DNA of 64,000 bases from Streptomyces canus 299MFChir4.1 (GCF_000383615.1 NZ_KB911584.1:220966-284965); one strand, 5' to 3'; counted from the first letter of the stretch, positions 7,616-16,594 are shown. Notes: a model not told the origin generated them from the letters alone. Numbers and translations: made by a program.

Positions 7616-10600
7616 CAGCGGCGCTCCTTGTCGAACTTGCGGAGGGCCTCCTTGATGTCCGCCGCCATGTCAGCCGCGAACCTTCGACGCTCGGACGGGC
7701 TCGGCATCGTCAGGCTCTTCACAGTCATGTTCACCGTCACCGCCGTACCGCTACTCGCGCCGCTGGCGACCAGGCTTCGGAACATCTGATGCTCATCGGC
7801 GGTGAGGATCGCCTCCGGGCGGCCGGTCCTGTTGACGGCCATGGTCGCGCCAGGCTGAAGCAGGCCGCCCTGGTCGTACTTGGCGACCGGAGCGAACCCC
7901 CAGCGCGAGGTGAACAGGCCGTCGTTGGCTCCGCGGGCCCGCTTGCCGATGACCACGCCATCGCCGCCGCGCGACTCCACATTCACGCCGGCCAGAGTTC
8001 CGGCCGTATGGCCGACACCCGCATTCGTGATCCCGATTTCAAAGGGGCTCTTCAGGTTACGGACCCAGCCGGCCGGACCGGAGTTCCCGACGAACGCGCC
8101 AGTGGCCCAACGGCGATGCGGACGCTCCCCGCGAATCACCGATTCGACAGCCGAGACCAGACCCGAGCAGTCGAAACTGGGGTTGTTATTGCCTCCCCAC
8201 TGATACGGCTTCCCATTCTGAGTCTTCACCCAGGCCAGAGCCTTTTGGACGGCCGGGCCGCCGAGCGCCTTCTTATCCTCGTTGCCGAACCAGCCCATCA
8301 TTCCGTCGACGGCCTTGTTCGCCATGTTCTTCAGCAGGCCGCCGAGGGCAGGCCCGCCGGGGATGCGGCTGATCAGTGGACGCACCAGCGCGGACAAGGC
8401 CTTGGCTGCCGCGTCCTTCAGGCCGCCGACCACCACGTTCTTCGCCCAGCTGGCCGCCGAGGACACCGCGCCACCCACGGCGCCCGTCACCTTGCCGATG
8501 ATCCCGCCGTCGGCGAAGTGCTGCGTCGGCCCCTGATACCTGCGCCGCTCGACCTGCTGCGACGGGTTCCCGCCCGTCTTCGTGGGCCGGTCCTGGCCGA
8601 GCATCGCGTCGATCGCGCGGTGCCCGCCGAGCTGAGCCACCTGGCCGTTGGACAGGATCCGCTCGCCGGGGGTGAGCATCGCCGGCACCGTGTCGCTGTT
8701 GCCCGTACCCGGCACCACGCCACCGCGGTTGAAGCCCAGCGAGACCGCCGGAAGCGAGATCTTCGAGTTGATTTTCCCGGCCAGCGAATTCCACATCTTG
8801 CGGATGCCGTTGTTGTAGACGTTCCCGACAACCCACTTCACCGGCCCGGCGAACCGGGACTGAATGCCGGACCACAGGCTGCCGATGCCGTCCCGCAGAG
8901 ACTTGACCGCATTCAGCATCGACGTCTTGAACTCGCCCATCTTCGAGCGCAGCGTGCTGAAGACACTCGTCGTCTTCGAGGTGACGGTGCTCCACATCGA
9001 CGACCACGAGCCGGTGATGGACGTCTTCACACCGGACACCCAGTTGGTCATCGACGTCTTCGCGTTCGACAGCGAGTTACGCAGCGGGTTCCAGAAGTTG
9101 CTCCAACGGTCCGTGGCACCCTTCCATAGGGCGTTCCACCGGTCGAGGATCGCTTGCTTGAGCTGGGTGTACGTCTCCTTCGTCTTCGTCACCATCATCC
9201 GGAACTGGTCGACGTTCCACTTCACGAACTTGGTGATCGTGTCGGTGAACCTCACCATCCAGCCGATCACCGTCACGATCGGCGGCACCAGGTCGTTGAT
9301 GCCCTTCGTCAGCTGCCCCGACAGGATCCGGGCGAGGCTCACGATGAGCGGCATCAACGGCGTGATCACCTGCATGGCCAGGTTGAGGAACGAGATCGCC
9401 AACTGAGTCAGTGGCGGGATCAGCGGCAGCAGCGCCACCATCAGTTGCGGGAACAGCGGCGCCAGTTGGCCGATGAACCGGCCGAGGGACTGCACCGCCG
9501 GCACGAGAGCAACGATCACCGGGGCGAGCCCCTGCGCCAGTGCGGCGATGACCGGCGTCAGCTGTGCGCCGAATGCCGAAATCACCGGGGCGAGCGCCTT
9601 GACGATGGCGCCGATCAGCTTCCCGAGGGGCTCCAGCAGTGGCGTGAGGCCCCGCACGAGGCCGACGAGGATGTCACCGATGTCCGACACCACCGGCAGG
9701 AGGGCGTCGATGATTGGCGCGAGGGCCTTGCCGAGCGTCTCGATGAGGTCGACCAGTACCGGCCCGAACTTGTTGGCGAGTTCGATCACGACCGGGGCGA
9801 GCTTGGCGAGCAGCGGCAGCACCGCCTGCACGGCCGCTCCGATGCCGGTGGCGATCAGCTTCGCGATGGCGTTGACGGCCTTGAAGATCTCCGTCAGCGC
9901 CTTCTGTACTTCCGGCATGGCGGTGATGCGGCGCAGTTCCTTGAAGGCCGCGCCGATCCCGCCGAGGGCGTCTCCGCCGGCGGCGCCCGCCGCCTTCATG
10001 ACGTTGCCCAACGTGCCGAAGACGTCGCCGATCAGATGCCCGAACTGCACGGCCACGTCGAGGGCCTGGTCGATGACCTTCTCAAGGTGCCCGTTCTTGA
10101 ACGCCTGGGTGAGCTGCTGACTGAGCCGGTCGGCGAACCCGCCGGCAGCTGAGGTGATCCGCTTGAAGGCAGGTGCCGCCGCGATGCCAACCTGGGTGAG
10201 GCCGGTGATGAACTGGCCCGGGATCCGGGCGAGCGGCTTCAGACCGCCGTTCAGGCCCGCGAACAGCTGCTTCAGCTGCCCCGTCTTCCCCAGTTTGGTG
10301 ACCGCATCGAACGCGTTCTTCGCCATCTGGTTCAGCACGTTGGCGGTACCGGTGAGGCCCTGCCGCAGCGACGGCAGGACCGACGTCGACATGGTCGTGA
10401 ACTTCTGGCCGAGCCCGGCGAACAGGGTGTTCTGCACGTCGAGCTTCAGGGCCCGCCAGGCGCCCGCCTGAGCGATGACCGCGGACACGAAGGCCCGCGC
10501 GTTGGGGGCCAGGCGTGCCATCGCCTCCGCGGTCTTGTTGACGGCCGCAGAACCCGCCGTCTGGGCATCGGCGAGGGCCCGCGCCGCATCGGCCACGGCA

Positions 10601-12144
10601 TCCTGTGCGTCCTTGATGTCGCGCGCACCGTCGACGGCCGCCTTCCGGGCTGCTTCCCTCGCGTCGGCGACGTCCCGTTCGGCGGCTGCAACCTTCTGGG
10701 CGCCTTCGACTTGCGTCTGCGATGCGTCCCGCTCTGCCTCCGCCAGGGCGCGGCTCTTATCGCTGACCTCCCGGTTGGCGTCCGCTATCTGCTGCTTAGC
10801 ATCGACGACAGTCTTCGAGCCGTCGACGCCCGCCTTGTTGGCGTCGGCTGTCTGCGCCTGAAGGCGGGCCGTCTCGGTCTTCTGCTCGTCGAGGGCCTGC
10901 ACAGCCTTGTCGTAGGCCAGCTGCGCCTTGTCCAAGTCCTCCTTGGATGCGGCGGCACCCTTCGCCTTCACGGCGGCGAGCTCCTGCTCGGCGTCCTGAA
11001 GGTCCAGGACTTTCTGCCGCTGGTCGAGTTGGGCGTCCTCCAGCCGGTTGTTCAGGTCTTCGAGTTCCTGGGCGGCTTCCTTGCGGGCGGAGGTGAGGTC
11101 CTGCTGTGCCTTACGGGCCGCCCTCTGCGCGTCAGCGAGGTCGCGCTCTGCCTGCGCCACCTGCTGCGCTGCCCTGCGGTTCGCGTCAGCGGCGTCCTGC
11201 ACGGTCGACTTCAGGCTGCGCTGCGCATCTTCGATCTGCCGGGCCGCATGTACCCGGGCTTCGGCCGCGCGCTGCTCGGCGTCCTTCACGCCCTGCTGGG
11301 CTTTGGCGAGGGACCGCTGAGCGTCCTCGACCCGGCGCGCAGAAGCCGCCGCGGCATTCCCCGAGGGGACAGCCGGGGCGAACGCTGCCTTGAACGCGTC
11401 ACCGATCCCCGAGGTGCCCAGCTTGATCGCGGCGAACGCGGCACCGAGGGAGAGCACCGCGGGCGCGGCTATAGCTGCGGCCGGCCCCATGGCGAGGATG
11501 GACTGGCCGAGGGACGCCACCGTCGGCAGCGCCCCGACGGCGAGGGCGACCAGGTTCGCGAGCCGCGACGACAGGATGCCGACACTGGCGACCGAGCTGC
11601 CTGCCCCGCCCCCCAGGCCGCCGAGCCCGCCACCGGTCACGTTGGCCCGGATGTCGACGCTGCGGTCGCGGGTGAGAGCGTCAAGGCGGGCGCGGGCCGC
11701 GGCCGTGTCGGCATTCGCCTGGATGGTCATCTGCCGACGGCGGGTCAGGTTCGCCAGGGAATCCGCAGCGACCCGGGTATCGACGTCGATACCGATGCGT
11801 ACCGTGCGGCGCTGCGTCAGATTCCGGATCTCGTTGGCCGCGACCCGGGTGTCGACGTCGGCTCGGATACGGACGACCCGGTCGGCAGTGAGGCGGTCCA
11901 ACTGGCCGCTGACCCGGCGCATCGCCGAGTCGCTCAGCTGGGCGTCGATGACCGCCTTCAGGACCGTGCGCGAGTGCCGGTCCGCGAACCGGCGCAGCTT
12001 CGCCAGGGCTGCCGTGTCGTCGATGTCCAGCGTGACGGTGGCTTTGTTCTTCGACTGCCGGAGCCGCTGCATCGCCCGGTCGTAACCGCTCTCGTCGGCG
12101 GTTACTTCAACGTAACCCTCGGCTATGCGAAATGAGCCGGCCAC
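7615..12144 (-). CDS. Phage-type tail tape-measure protein with NlpC/P60 domain
   Basis: This protein has 1509 residues and a GTG start overlapping the upstream HTH gene stop. Residues 1 to about 170 hold short repeats about 33 residues apart (VRIRADVDTRVAANEIRNLT and relatives). A hydrophobic Ala/Gly region spans about 175 to 240, a long Ala/Lys/Gln/Asp coiled coil about 265 to 520, and repeated hydrophobic helices about 640 to 960, all typical of tape-measure proteins. Near residue 1326 is the NlpC/P60 catalytic cysteine motif (FDCSGLV) with a candidate histidine in GVGHTAG about 50 residues later, so it probably cleaves peptidoglycan. In phages such proteins set tail length and help DNA entry. 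Here no other tail or capsid gene was found. Confidence 0.88.
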   Translation of the reverse strand: MAGSFRIAEGYVEVTADESGYDRAMQRLRQSKNKATVTLDIDDTAALAKLRRFADRHSRTVLKAVIDAQLSDSAMRRVSGQLDRLTADRVVRIRADVDTRVAANEIRNLTQRRTVRIGIDVDTRVAADSLANLTRRRQMTIQANADTAAARARLDALTRDRSVDIRANVTGGGLGGLGGGAGSSVASVGILSSRLANLVALAVGALPTVASLGQSILAMGPAAAIAAPAVLSLGAAFAAIKLGTSGIGDAFKAAFAPAVPSGNAAAASARRVEDAQRSLAKAQQGVKDAEQRAAEARVHAARQIEDAQRSLKSTVQDAADANRRAAQQVAQAERDLADAQRAARKAQQDLTSARKEAAQELEDLNNRLEDAQLDQRQKVLDLQDAEQELAAVKAKGAAASKEDLDKAQLAYDKAVQALDEQKTETARLQAQTADANKAGVDGSKTVVDAKQQIADANREVSDKSRALAEAERDASQTQVEGAQKVAAAERDVADAREAARKAAVDGARDIKDAQDAVADAARALADAQTAGSAAVNKTAEAMARLAPNARAFVSAVIAQAGAWRALKLDVQNTLFAGLGQKFTTMSTSVLPSLRQGLTGTANVLNQMAKNAFDAVTKLGKTGQLKQLFAGLNGGLKPLARIPGQFITGLTQVGIAAAPAFKRITSAAGGFADRLSQQLTQAFKNGHLEKVIDQALDVAVQFGHLIGDVFGTLGNVMKAAGAAGGDALGGIGAAFKELRRITAMPEVQKALTEIFKAVNAIAKLIATGIGAAVQAVLPLLAKLAPVVIELANKFGPVLVDLIETLGKALAPIIDALLPVVSDIGDILVGLVRGLTPLLEPLGKLIGAIVKALAPVISAFGAQLTPVIAALAQGLAPVIVALVPAVQSLGRFIGQLAPLFPQLMVALLPLIPPLTQLAISFLNLAMQVITPLMPLIVSLARILSGQLTKGINDLVPPIVTVIGWMVRFTDTITKFVKWNVDQFRMMVTKTKETYTQLKQAILDRWNALWKGATDRWSNFWNPLRNSLSNAKTSMTNWVSGVKTSITGSWSSMWSTVTSKTTSVFSTLRSKMGEFKTSMLNAVKSLRDGIGSLWSGIQSRFAGPVKWVVGNVYNNGIRKMWNSLAGKINSKISLPAVSLGFNRGGVVPGTGNSDTVPAMLTPGERILSNGQVAQLGGHRAIDAMLGQDRPTKTGGNPSQQVERRRYQGPTQHFADGGIIGKVTGAVGGAVSSAASWAKNVVVGGLKDAAAKALSALVRPLISRIPGGPALGGLLKNMANKAVDGMMGWFGNEDKKALGGPAVQKALAWVKTQNGKPYQWGGNNNPSFDCSGLVSAVESVIRGERPHRRWATGAFVGNSGPAGWVRNLKSPFEIGITNAGVGHTAGTLAGVNVESRGGDGVVIGKRARGANDGLFTSRWGFAPVAKYDQGGLLQPGATMAVNRTGRPEAILTADEHQMFRSLVASGASSGTAVTVNMTVKSLTMPSPSERRRFAADMAADIKEALRKFDKERR

Positions 12145-12365
12145 TACGCCACCGCCATCTCGGTGTTGGTGAGCAGCTGATCGAGCCGCAGGTGCAGCGC
12201 GTCGGCGAGGGTCGCGGCGACGTCGACTGGCGGCGTGGCGCGGCCGGTCTCGTATGACCAGACGGCATCTTCCGTGCGGCCGACAAGGGCGGCGAGGTGC
12301 GAGGCGGGGACGCCGGCGAGCCTGCGCTGATCACGCAGCGCGGCGCCGTTGAAGGCGCGGGCCAT
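12144..12365 (-). CDS. Small XRE-type DNA-binding protein
   Basis: This 73-residue protein is essentially a single Cro/C1-type HTH (LRDQRRLAGVPASHLAALVG, then WSYETGRATPPVDVAATLADAL). It overlaps the tape-measure start by one base and may regulate that operon. Two palindromes sit about 140 to 200 bases upstream. Confidence 0.82.
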   Translation of the reverse strand: MARAFNGAALRDQRRLAGVPASHLAALVGRTEDAVWSYETGRATPPVDVAATLADALHLRLDQLLTNTEMAVA

Positions 12366-12501
12366 GGGGGTGCTCCGAGGTGAGCGGCACGTGGAATGGA
12401 CGGCCCTACCTGGGCGGACTGTGAGCGGCCTGCTCGTACTGCCCTGGCGCTGCGCCCATCACGGGCACTCGTTTGCGGTCCCATCACGGTCACGCGGCCT
12501 G

Positions 12502-12568
12502 AGTTGAGTCTACTTCAACTGACCTTTGAATCGTAGGACCAGAGGCGCTCTAACCTTTGATTCAAAGG
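12502..12568. promoter_or_regulatory. Two operator-like palindromes in a 372-base gene-free stretch
   Basis: The stretch 12366 to 12737 has no convincing gene. It contains AGTTGA (12502-12507) paired with TCAACT (12515-12520), and a perfect 15-bp palindrome CCTTTGATTCAAAGG (12554-12568). A half-site CCTTTGAATC lies between them (12523). These are good binding-site candidates for the small XRE protein encoded to the left and may control both divergent transcripts. Confidence 0.5.
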
Positions 12569-12737
12569 AGAGCCCGCGACTGCACCCGCCTGCGCCGACC
12601 CCGGAACGGCTTCCCCTCGCGTGCCAGCACCGTGCCAGCAGCCGCGTAAAACGGCAGGTCAGAACCTTCACACCGCATACCTCATGCGGTTAGTAGGTTG
12701 TGCCCCGAAGACTGCGGGAAGCACCTACGATCGCGGC

Positions 12738-13085
12738 ATGAGGGACTCAGACATCACAGAGCGCGTCGTCGGGATTCTCACCCAGACGAACGAGTGGCAC
12801 CGCAAGTTCAGTGAGGACCCCGACCGCGAGGACGTCGAAGAGTCGGGGACCGTCGGGCACTTCGTGAAGGAGCTGTTCCGGGCCGAGCTCGACATCAGCG
12901 GCGACGCCTCCCCGCAGGAAGCCATCAACGCAGCCATGGACGTACTGCAGCCGAGGATTCTGCGCGTCGTGGCCGAATTCGCCTTCGCCTACGCCGAACT
13001 CGCTGGCCTCCACGACTCCGGCCGCACGGACGTGTCATCCGATGACGTGCTGCGCCGCATCGCCCTGCGCGCACAGGACGAGTGA
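12738..13085 (+). CDS. Hypothetical protein
   Basis: The protein has 115 residues, is acidic and mostly helical (TERVVGILTQTNEWHRKF; HFVKELFRAELDI). It is the only rightward gene between 7.1 and 22.3 kb, so it is probably an independently expressed cargo or control gene. No family is recognised. The start is the first ATG giving good codon usage; no strong ribosome site is visible. Confidence 0.65.
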   Translation: MRDSDITERVVGILTQTNEWHRKFSEDPDREDVEESGTVGHFVKELFRAELDISGDASPQEAINAAMDVLQPRILRVVAEFAFAYAELAGLHDSGRTDVSSDDVLRRIALRAQDE

Positions 13086-13097
13086 AACGACGGCCGA

Positions 13098-13694
13098 TCA
13101 GTAGCCCGGATCCTGCTTGCCGATCTTCGTCACGCCCACCCACAGCTTCGCCTGCTGCTCGGAAGTCAGGTCGTCGTCGACGTCCACAGGGATCACCTGC
13201 TTGATGGTCCGGCCCGGCTCGATCTTCGGCGTCGTACCCGTTCCACCGCCACCGGCCTTCTCGCCCGTCGGGCCGCCGATCGCCGCGGTCAGCTCGTACT
13301 CGTACACGACCGGCTTGGCGCACGGGTTCGAGAACGCGTAGGTGACGTTGACGGTGCGCGGCCCGCCAGTCACGGCGCCGAGCAACTGGGCTTGCTGGCC
13401 CGACCCGTCCGCCGGGATGCCGCACGGATCCGACGCGGTCTTCACGACCTTCACGTCGTCGAGGGCGGGCATGCCGGCCTCCGGCTTGTACGGCAGCTTC
13501 TCCTTGGGGATCGCCACGACCAGGCGGCCGGACAGTGTGGGCACGCCCCCGGTGAGCCCCTTGGGGGCGCTGCTGCTGGCGGCCGGCTTCGGCGCCGAGG
13601 TGGTGGCGCTGGGCTGCTCACTGCTCTCCGGCTTGCTGCTGCTGCATGCGCTGACGAGCAGGATGGCGGCGATGGGAATGATGACGCGGCGCAC
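13098..13694 (-). CDS. Secreted lipoprotein
   Basis: The protein has 198 residues from a GTG start preceded by AAAGGGGGG. It opens RRVIIPIAAILLVSAC, a lipoprotein signal with lipobox VSAC and then Ser residues. A Ser/Pro/Ala linker runs to about residue 45. The mature part is beta-rich with two Cys (near 91 and 125) and a glycine-rich loop. Surface lipoproteins of mobile elements often act in entry exclusion or host fitness; no specific role can be read here. Confidence 0.82.
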   Translation of the reverse strand: MRRVIIPIAAILLVSACSSSKPESSEQPSATTSAPKPAASSSAPKGLTGGVPTLSGRLVVAIPKEKLPYKPEAGMPALDDVKVVKTASDPCGIPADGSGQQAQLLGAVTGGPRTVNVTYAFSNPCAKPVVYEYELTAAIGGPTGEKAGGGGTGTTPKIEPGRTIKQVIPVDVDDDLTSEQQAKLWVGVTKIGKQDPGY

Positions 13695-13799
13695 GGGCCC
13701 CCCTTTGGTGGTGCGTAGTCGTGCGAACACGGTGACAGCCGGGCAACGGGGGCATGCGGATGTTTCCGTACCGTGACGGACCCTCAGGGCACATGACTG

Positions 13800-13831
13800 C
13801 GCCCGGCCTCCGTGGGGGTGAAGGCCGGGCG
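13800..13831. terminator. Hairpin terminator candidate
   Basis: A perfect 10-bp stem (CGCCCGGCCT with AGGCCGGGCG) and a 12-base loop lie between the end of the leftward small-gene block and the lipoprotein start. There is no T run, as is common in Streptomyces terminators. Confidence 0.55.
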
Positions 13832-13851
13832 TAAATCATCGCGTGAGGAAT

Positions 13852-14061
13852 TCAGGCCGCGGGCGGGCTGTCCTCTCCGCCCCAGCCGGGGGCGGTCGTC
13901 GGGCCCGTGGCGGCCTGCTGGCGTGCCAGGAGGCGCGCGCGGCGCTGCTCGGCCGCCGACCGCGTCTCCAGCTCGACCTCATCCGGCTCCGGCTTCCCGA
14001 GCGCCCGCGCGGCCAGGCGCTCCGCGGCCGTCGCCTTCCTCGTCTTCGGCTTCTCAGGCAT
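13852..14061 (-). CDS. Small basic helical protein
   Basis: The protein has 69 residues, starts with MPEKPKTRKATAAERLAARA and is rich in Arg, Ala and Glu, predicted as one long helix. It overlaps the end of the upstream coiled-coil gene by 8 bases. It is the last gene of a leftward series of small genes. Function unknown. Confidence 0.6.
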   Translation of the reverse strand: MPEKPKTRKATAAERLAARALGKPEPDEVELETRSAAEQRRARLLARQQAATGPTTAPGWGGEDSPPAA

Positions 14062-14365
14062 CCGCGTGCCCCTTCTCCCACTCGGGCCCGAGGGCCTGCG
14101 CCGCCATCTGCCGGTCGTACTCCGACAGCGGCGGCCGGGCCTGCGCACGCCGTACACGGGCGCTCTGCATGGTCGCAGCGATCCGCTCGGCCCGCTCCTG
14201 CTCGGCCTGGTCCCGCGCCTCCTGTGCGGCCTCACGGCGCTCGGCGGCCGTCATCTGGCCCGCCTCCGCCGCACCCAACTCGGCCTCCCTCTCCTCCGTA
14301 GCCTCCCGGCGGCGCTCCTGGCGCTCACGCATCCCCGCCAGAACCTTCTCGGCCCAGTCACTCAT
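14054..14365 (-). CDS. Coiled-coil protein
   Basis: The protein has 103 residues, highly charged, with a heptad-like central helix (about 10 to 75, dense in Glu, Arg, Ala and Gln). It ends with LSEYDRQMAAQALGPEWEKG. It overlaps the next gene. Its composition recalls phage scaffold-like or structural accessory proteins, but no family is recognised. Confidence 0.65.
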   Translation of the reverse strand: MSDWAEKVLAGMRERQERRREATEEREAELGAAEAGQMTAAERREAAQEARDQAEQERAERIAATMQSARVRRAQARPPLSEYDRQMAAQALGPEWEKGHADA

Positions 14366-14431
14366 GTCAGATCTCCCTTTCGTTGACCCCGCGCTCCGCG
14401 AAGCCGTGGTGCGGCGCCCGTACCGGGCCGG

Positions 14432-14953
14432 CTAGTCGATGCCTTCGGGCAGGCCGTCGAGGGCGTCGCGGAGGTAGCCGCGGAGCATGGCGAGCTGTTG
14501 CTTGATGGGGGCCTCGGCGGCGGCGCGGCTGTCGAGGCTGACGGGCGCCTTCCCGGGCTTGGTTGACGCGTGGAGTGCTGCGGCCTGGCCGGCTTCGGCG
14601 AGGTGGTCGGCGGCTTGGCGGATGCTGGCCGCGGCGGCTTCCACGGCGTTGTGGAAGGAGCTGGCGGCCGAGTCGCGGATGGCGGTCGTCGAGCTGCCGC
14701 CGATCTTTCCGTAGGCGCTGAGCGCTTCGTCGATGGCGGCCTGCGCCTGGTCGGCCTCGTCTTGCAGGCGGGTTTTGTCGGCGGGGGCTGCGCTGCGCAG
14801 CGCCTGGTCGATGGTCGCCTTGGCGGTGGCGGCCTGTCCGAGGGTTTCGAGCGCCTGGCGGACGCTGTCGGGCAGGTGTGCGGCGTTGAGTTCGATGCGC
14901 AGCGGCGGGTTGAGGGGGCGGCTGACGCCGATCGTGGTGAGGGGCCTGGGCAT
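14432..14953 (-). CDS. Helical protein, probable paralogue of the 164-residue protein upstream
   Basis: The protein has 173 residues; the ATG follows AAGGAGAA. The N-terminal part (PPLRIELNAAHLPDSVRQAL) and C-terminal part (MLRGYLRDALDGLPEGID) correspond in layout to the protein encoded at 15022, with a long Ala/Gln-rich helical region between. I infer a duplication followed by divergence. No function is known. Confidence 0.7.
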   Translation of the reverse strand: MPRPLTTIGVSRPLNPPLRIELNAAHLPDSVRQALETLGQAATAKATIDQALRSAAPADKTRLQDEADQAQAAIDEALSAYGKIGGSSTTAIRDSAASSFHNAVEAAAASIRQAADHLAEAGQAAALHASTKPGKAPVSLDSRAAAEAPIKQQLAMLRGYLRDALDGLPEGID

Positions 14954-15021
14954 GCGGTTCTCCTTGGATGGATGCCAGGGGTCCTCATTGGTGAGGACCC
15001 CTTTGCGGTGTGGCCGGTCGG

Positions 15022-15516
15022 TCAGGCGTCGATGGGCGGCACAGGCGGCAGGGCGTCGAGGCTCTCCTGCAGGCAGCGCAGCATGGCGACAGCCTTGGCG
15101 CGGGTCTGGCGGTCGATGCCGATACGGGCGGGACTGTTGGCCGCGGTGTCGTACAGGTGGGCGTGAATCCCCAGGCTGTGGACGGCCGCCTTGGCGTCCT
15201 CGATGGCCCGCTCCAGCTTCCGCGCGGCGTAGGTGTAAGCCTCGCGATGGTGCTGCTGGTTGGCTTCGGAGGTCGCGAACGCGGTGTCGGTGAGGTTGTT
15301 CCACGCCTCGGTGAGAGCGTCGCCGGTCTTCTCGACGGCGGGCCGGTTGGTGGAGATCTTCGCGAACGCCTTGTGGTGCTTCTCCTGCGCGTCGAGGGCC
15401 TGGTCGAGGGCTTCGAGGATGCGCGGCGGCAGGGTGCTGCGGTCGTGCGGCACCTCGATGCTGTGCGGGGAGTGCTGGGGCGGGGTGATCTGGACGGTGC
15501 TGCCGTTGAAGGACAT
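15022..15516 (-). CDS. Helical protein, probable paralogue of the 173-residue protein downstream
   Basis: The protein has 164 residues; the ATG follows CCAGGAGA. It has the sequence VPHDRSTLPPRILEALDQAL early and AMLRCLQESLDALPPVPP at the end, with helical heptads between, mirroring the next gene. Together they may form a heteromeric assembly. Family not recognised. Confidence 0.7.
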   Translation of the reverse strand: MSFNGSTVQITPPQHSPHSIEVPHDRSTLPPRILEALDQALDAQEKHHKAFAKISTNRPAVEKTGDALTEAWNNLTDTAFATSEANQQHHREAYTYAARKLERAIEDAKAAVHSLGIHAHLYDTAANSPARIGIDRQTRAKAVAMLRCLQESLDALPPVPPIDA

Positions 15517-15532
15517 TGGGATCTCCTGGTGT

Positions 15533-15745
15533 TCAGGCGCCGGATGCGGCGGGGCTGGTGTTGGTGAAGGGGTCGAGGGTGGGGGCGAGTTGCCGCCCGA
15601 GGGCGCGGAGTTTCGCGGCGTGCCGCTTGGCGAGGCCGGCGGCCCGGCGCGTGGCCTGTTCCTCGCGCTCCTGCCGCTTGCGTTCTTCCTCGGCGCGGAC
15701 GCGGGCAATGCGCGCGGCTATCGCGGCCTCGACATGGCTAGTCAC
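15533..15745 (-). CDS. Small basic coiled-coil protein
   Basis: The protein has 70 residues from a GTG that overlaps the upstream stop (GTGA) with GGGAGGG before it. It is one Arg/Glu/Ala helix (AEEERKRQEREEQATRRAAG) with a Pro/Thr tail. Function unknown. Confidence 0.65.
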   Translation of the reverse strand: MTSHVEAAIAARIARVRAEEERKRQEREEQATRRAAGLAKRHAAKLRALGRQLAPTLDPFTNTSPAASGA

Positions 15746-16122
15746 GATCGACCCTCCCGCAGGACGCGCAGCCCACGGGCGATCGCCCACGCCGTCGCCC
15801 GCTCCGCCTTCGCAGGCGACAGGCCGGCCGGGATGCTCACCTGCACGCGGACGGTGCCGCCCTCGGCGACGACCGGGCCGTTCGGCCTGAGCTTCGCCTC
15901 GGCTTCGTCCAGCCGCGCCAGGAGAGCCTGCGCGTCCCGCGGGTTGGCTTCGTAGAGGGCTTTCACTGCGGCGAGTTCGGACGCGAACACGGGGTTCCGC
16001 TTCCAGCCGGCCACGGTCGACGGACTCACCTCGGCGGCCTGAGCCGCAACCCGGTTGGACTGGCCTCCGGCCAGGTGCAGCAGCGCGGAAACCTTGCGGC
16101 TCGCGGGGGTAGTGGCGCTCAT
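15742..16122 (-). CDS. Helix-turn-helix protein, possibly terminase-small-subunit-like
   Basis: The protein has 126 residues. Residues about 10 to 45 (RKVSALLHLAGGQSNRVAAQAAEVSPSTVAGWKRNPVF region) form a homeodomain-like HTH with a WKRNP ending, as in phage small terminase subunits and phBC6A51-type proteins. The remainder is helical, with VRVQVSIPAGLSPAKAERAT near the end. No large terminase subunit is present, so a DNA-binding regulator is equally possible. Confidence 0.65.
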   Translation of the reverse strand: MSATTPASRKVSALLHLAGGQSNRVAAQAAEVSPSTVAGWKRNPVFASELAAVKALYEANPRDAQALLARLDEAEAKLRPNGPVVAEGGTVRVQVSIPAGLSPAKAERATAWAIARGLRVLREGRS

Positions 16123-16442
16123 CTTGGGCTTCCCTTCGGTCGGGTGGCGGCCGGTCGTCCGTCGTAGGTGGGCATCCATGGCCGGCCGCGGGGGCAGGCT
16201 TTGGTGCCGCGTTGCGGGGGGAGCGGGCCGGGCTTGCAGCCGTGGCGCTGCGGGGTGGTGCAGTCCACGACGAACCAGAAGCGGCGCCAGGCGGTGCTGA
16301 GGCTCATGTCGAGGGCGGTGGCAGCCTGGCGGAAGGTGAGGCGGTCGCCGAGGACGAGCTGCATGACGGCCACGCCCTGGTCGACCTTGATGGTGTAGTC
16401 GAGGCGCAGGTAGGGGGTTGGTCCTCCGCGTCGTGGGCTCAT
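16119..16442 (-). CDS. Small HTH protein
   Basis: The protein has 107 residues; the ATG follows GAAGGTGA. A predicted HTH lies at about residues 33 to 58 (RLTFRQAATALDMSLSTAWR), followed by a basic Pro/Arg-rich tail. Its stop overlaps the start of the next HTH gene (ATGA), suggesting a coupled pair of DNA-binding proteins. The repeats just upstream could be its target. Confidence 0.65.
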   Translation of the reverse strand: MSPRRGGPTPYLRLDYTIKVDQGVAVMQLVLGDRLTFRQAATALDMSLSTAWRRFWFVVDCTTPQRHGCKPGPLPPQRGTKACPRGRPWMPTYDGRPAATRPKGSPR

Positions 16443-16485
16443 CCGTTTCACCTTCAACGTTGTTGTGGGGGGTTGTCGGGGCTTG

Positions 16486-16572
16486 CATGGGTCGGCTGTT
16501 TTCGGGGGCTTCCATGGGTCGCGGGAAGGACCGTGCATGGGGTCGGCGGGAAAGCGGGGCTTGCATGGGGTC
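16486..16572. repeat. Four direct CATGGGGTC-type repeats
   Basis: CATGGGTC or CATGGGGTC occurs at 16486, 16513, 16536 and 16564, spaced 27, 23 and 28 bases, within the 152-base gap upstream of the small HTH gene. Flanks are also related (TTG before, GGCGGGAA after). The spacing of about two to three helical turns suits cooperative protein binding. Confidence 0.5.
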
Positions 16573-16594
16573 CCGGATGCCTGTGGGAGCCGGG

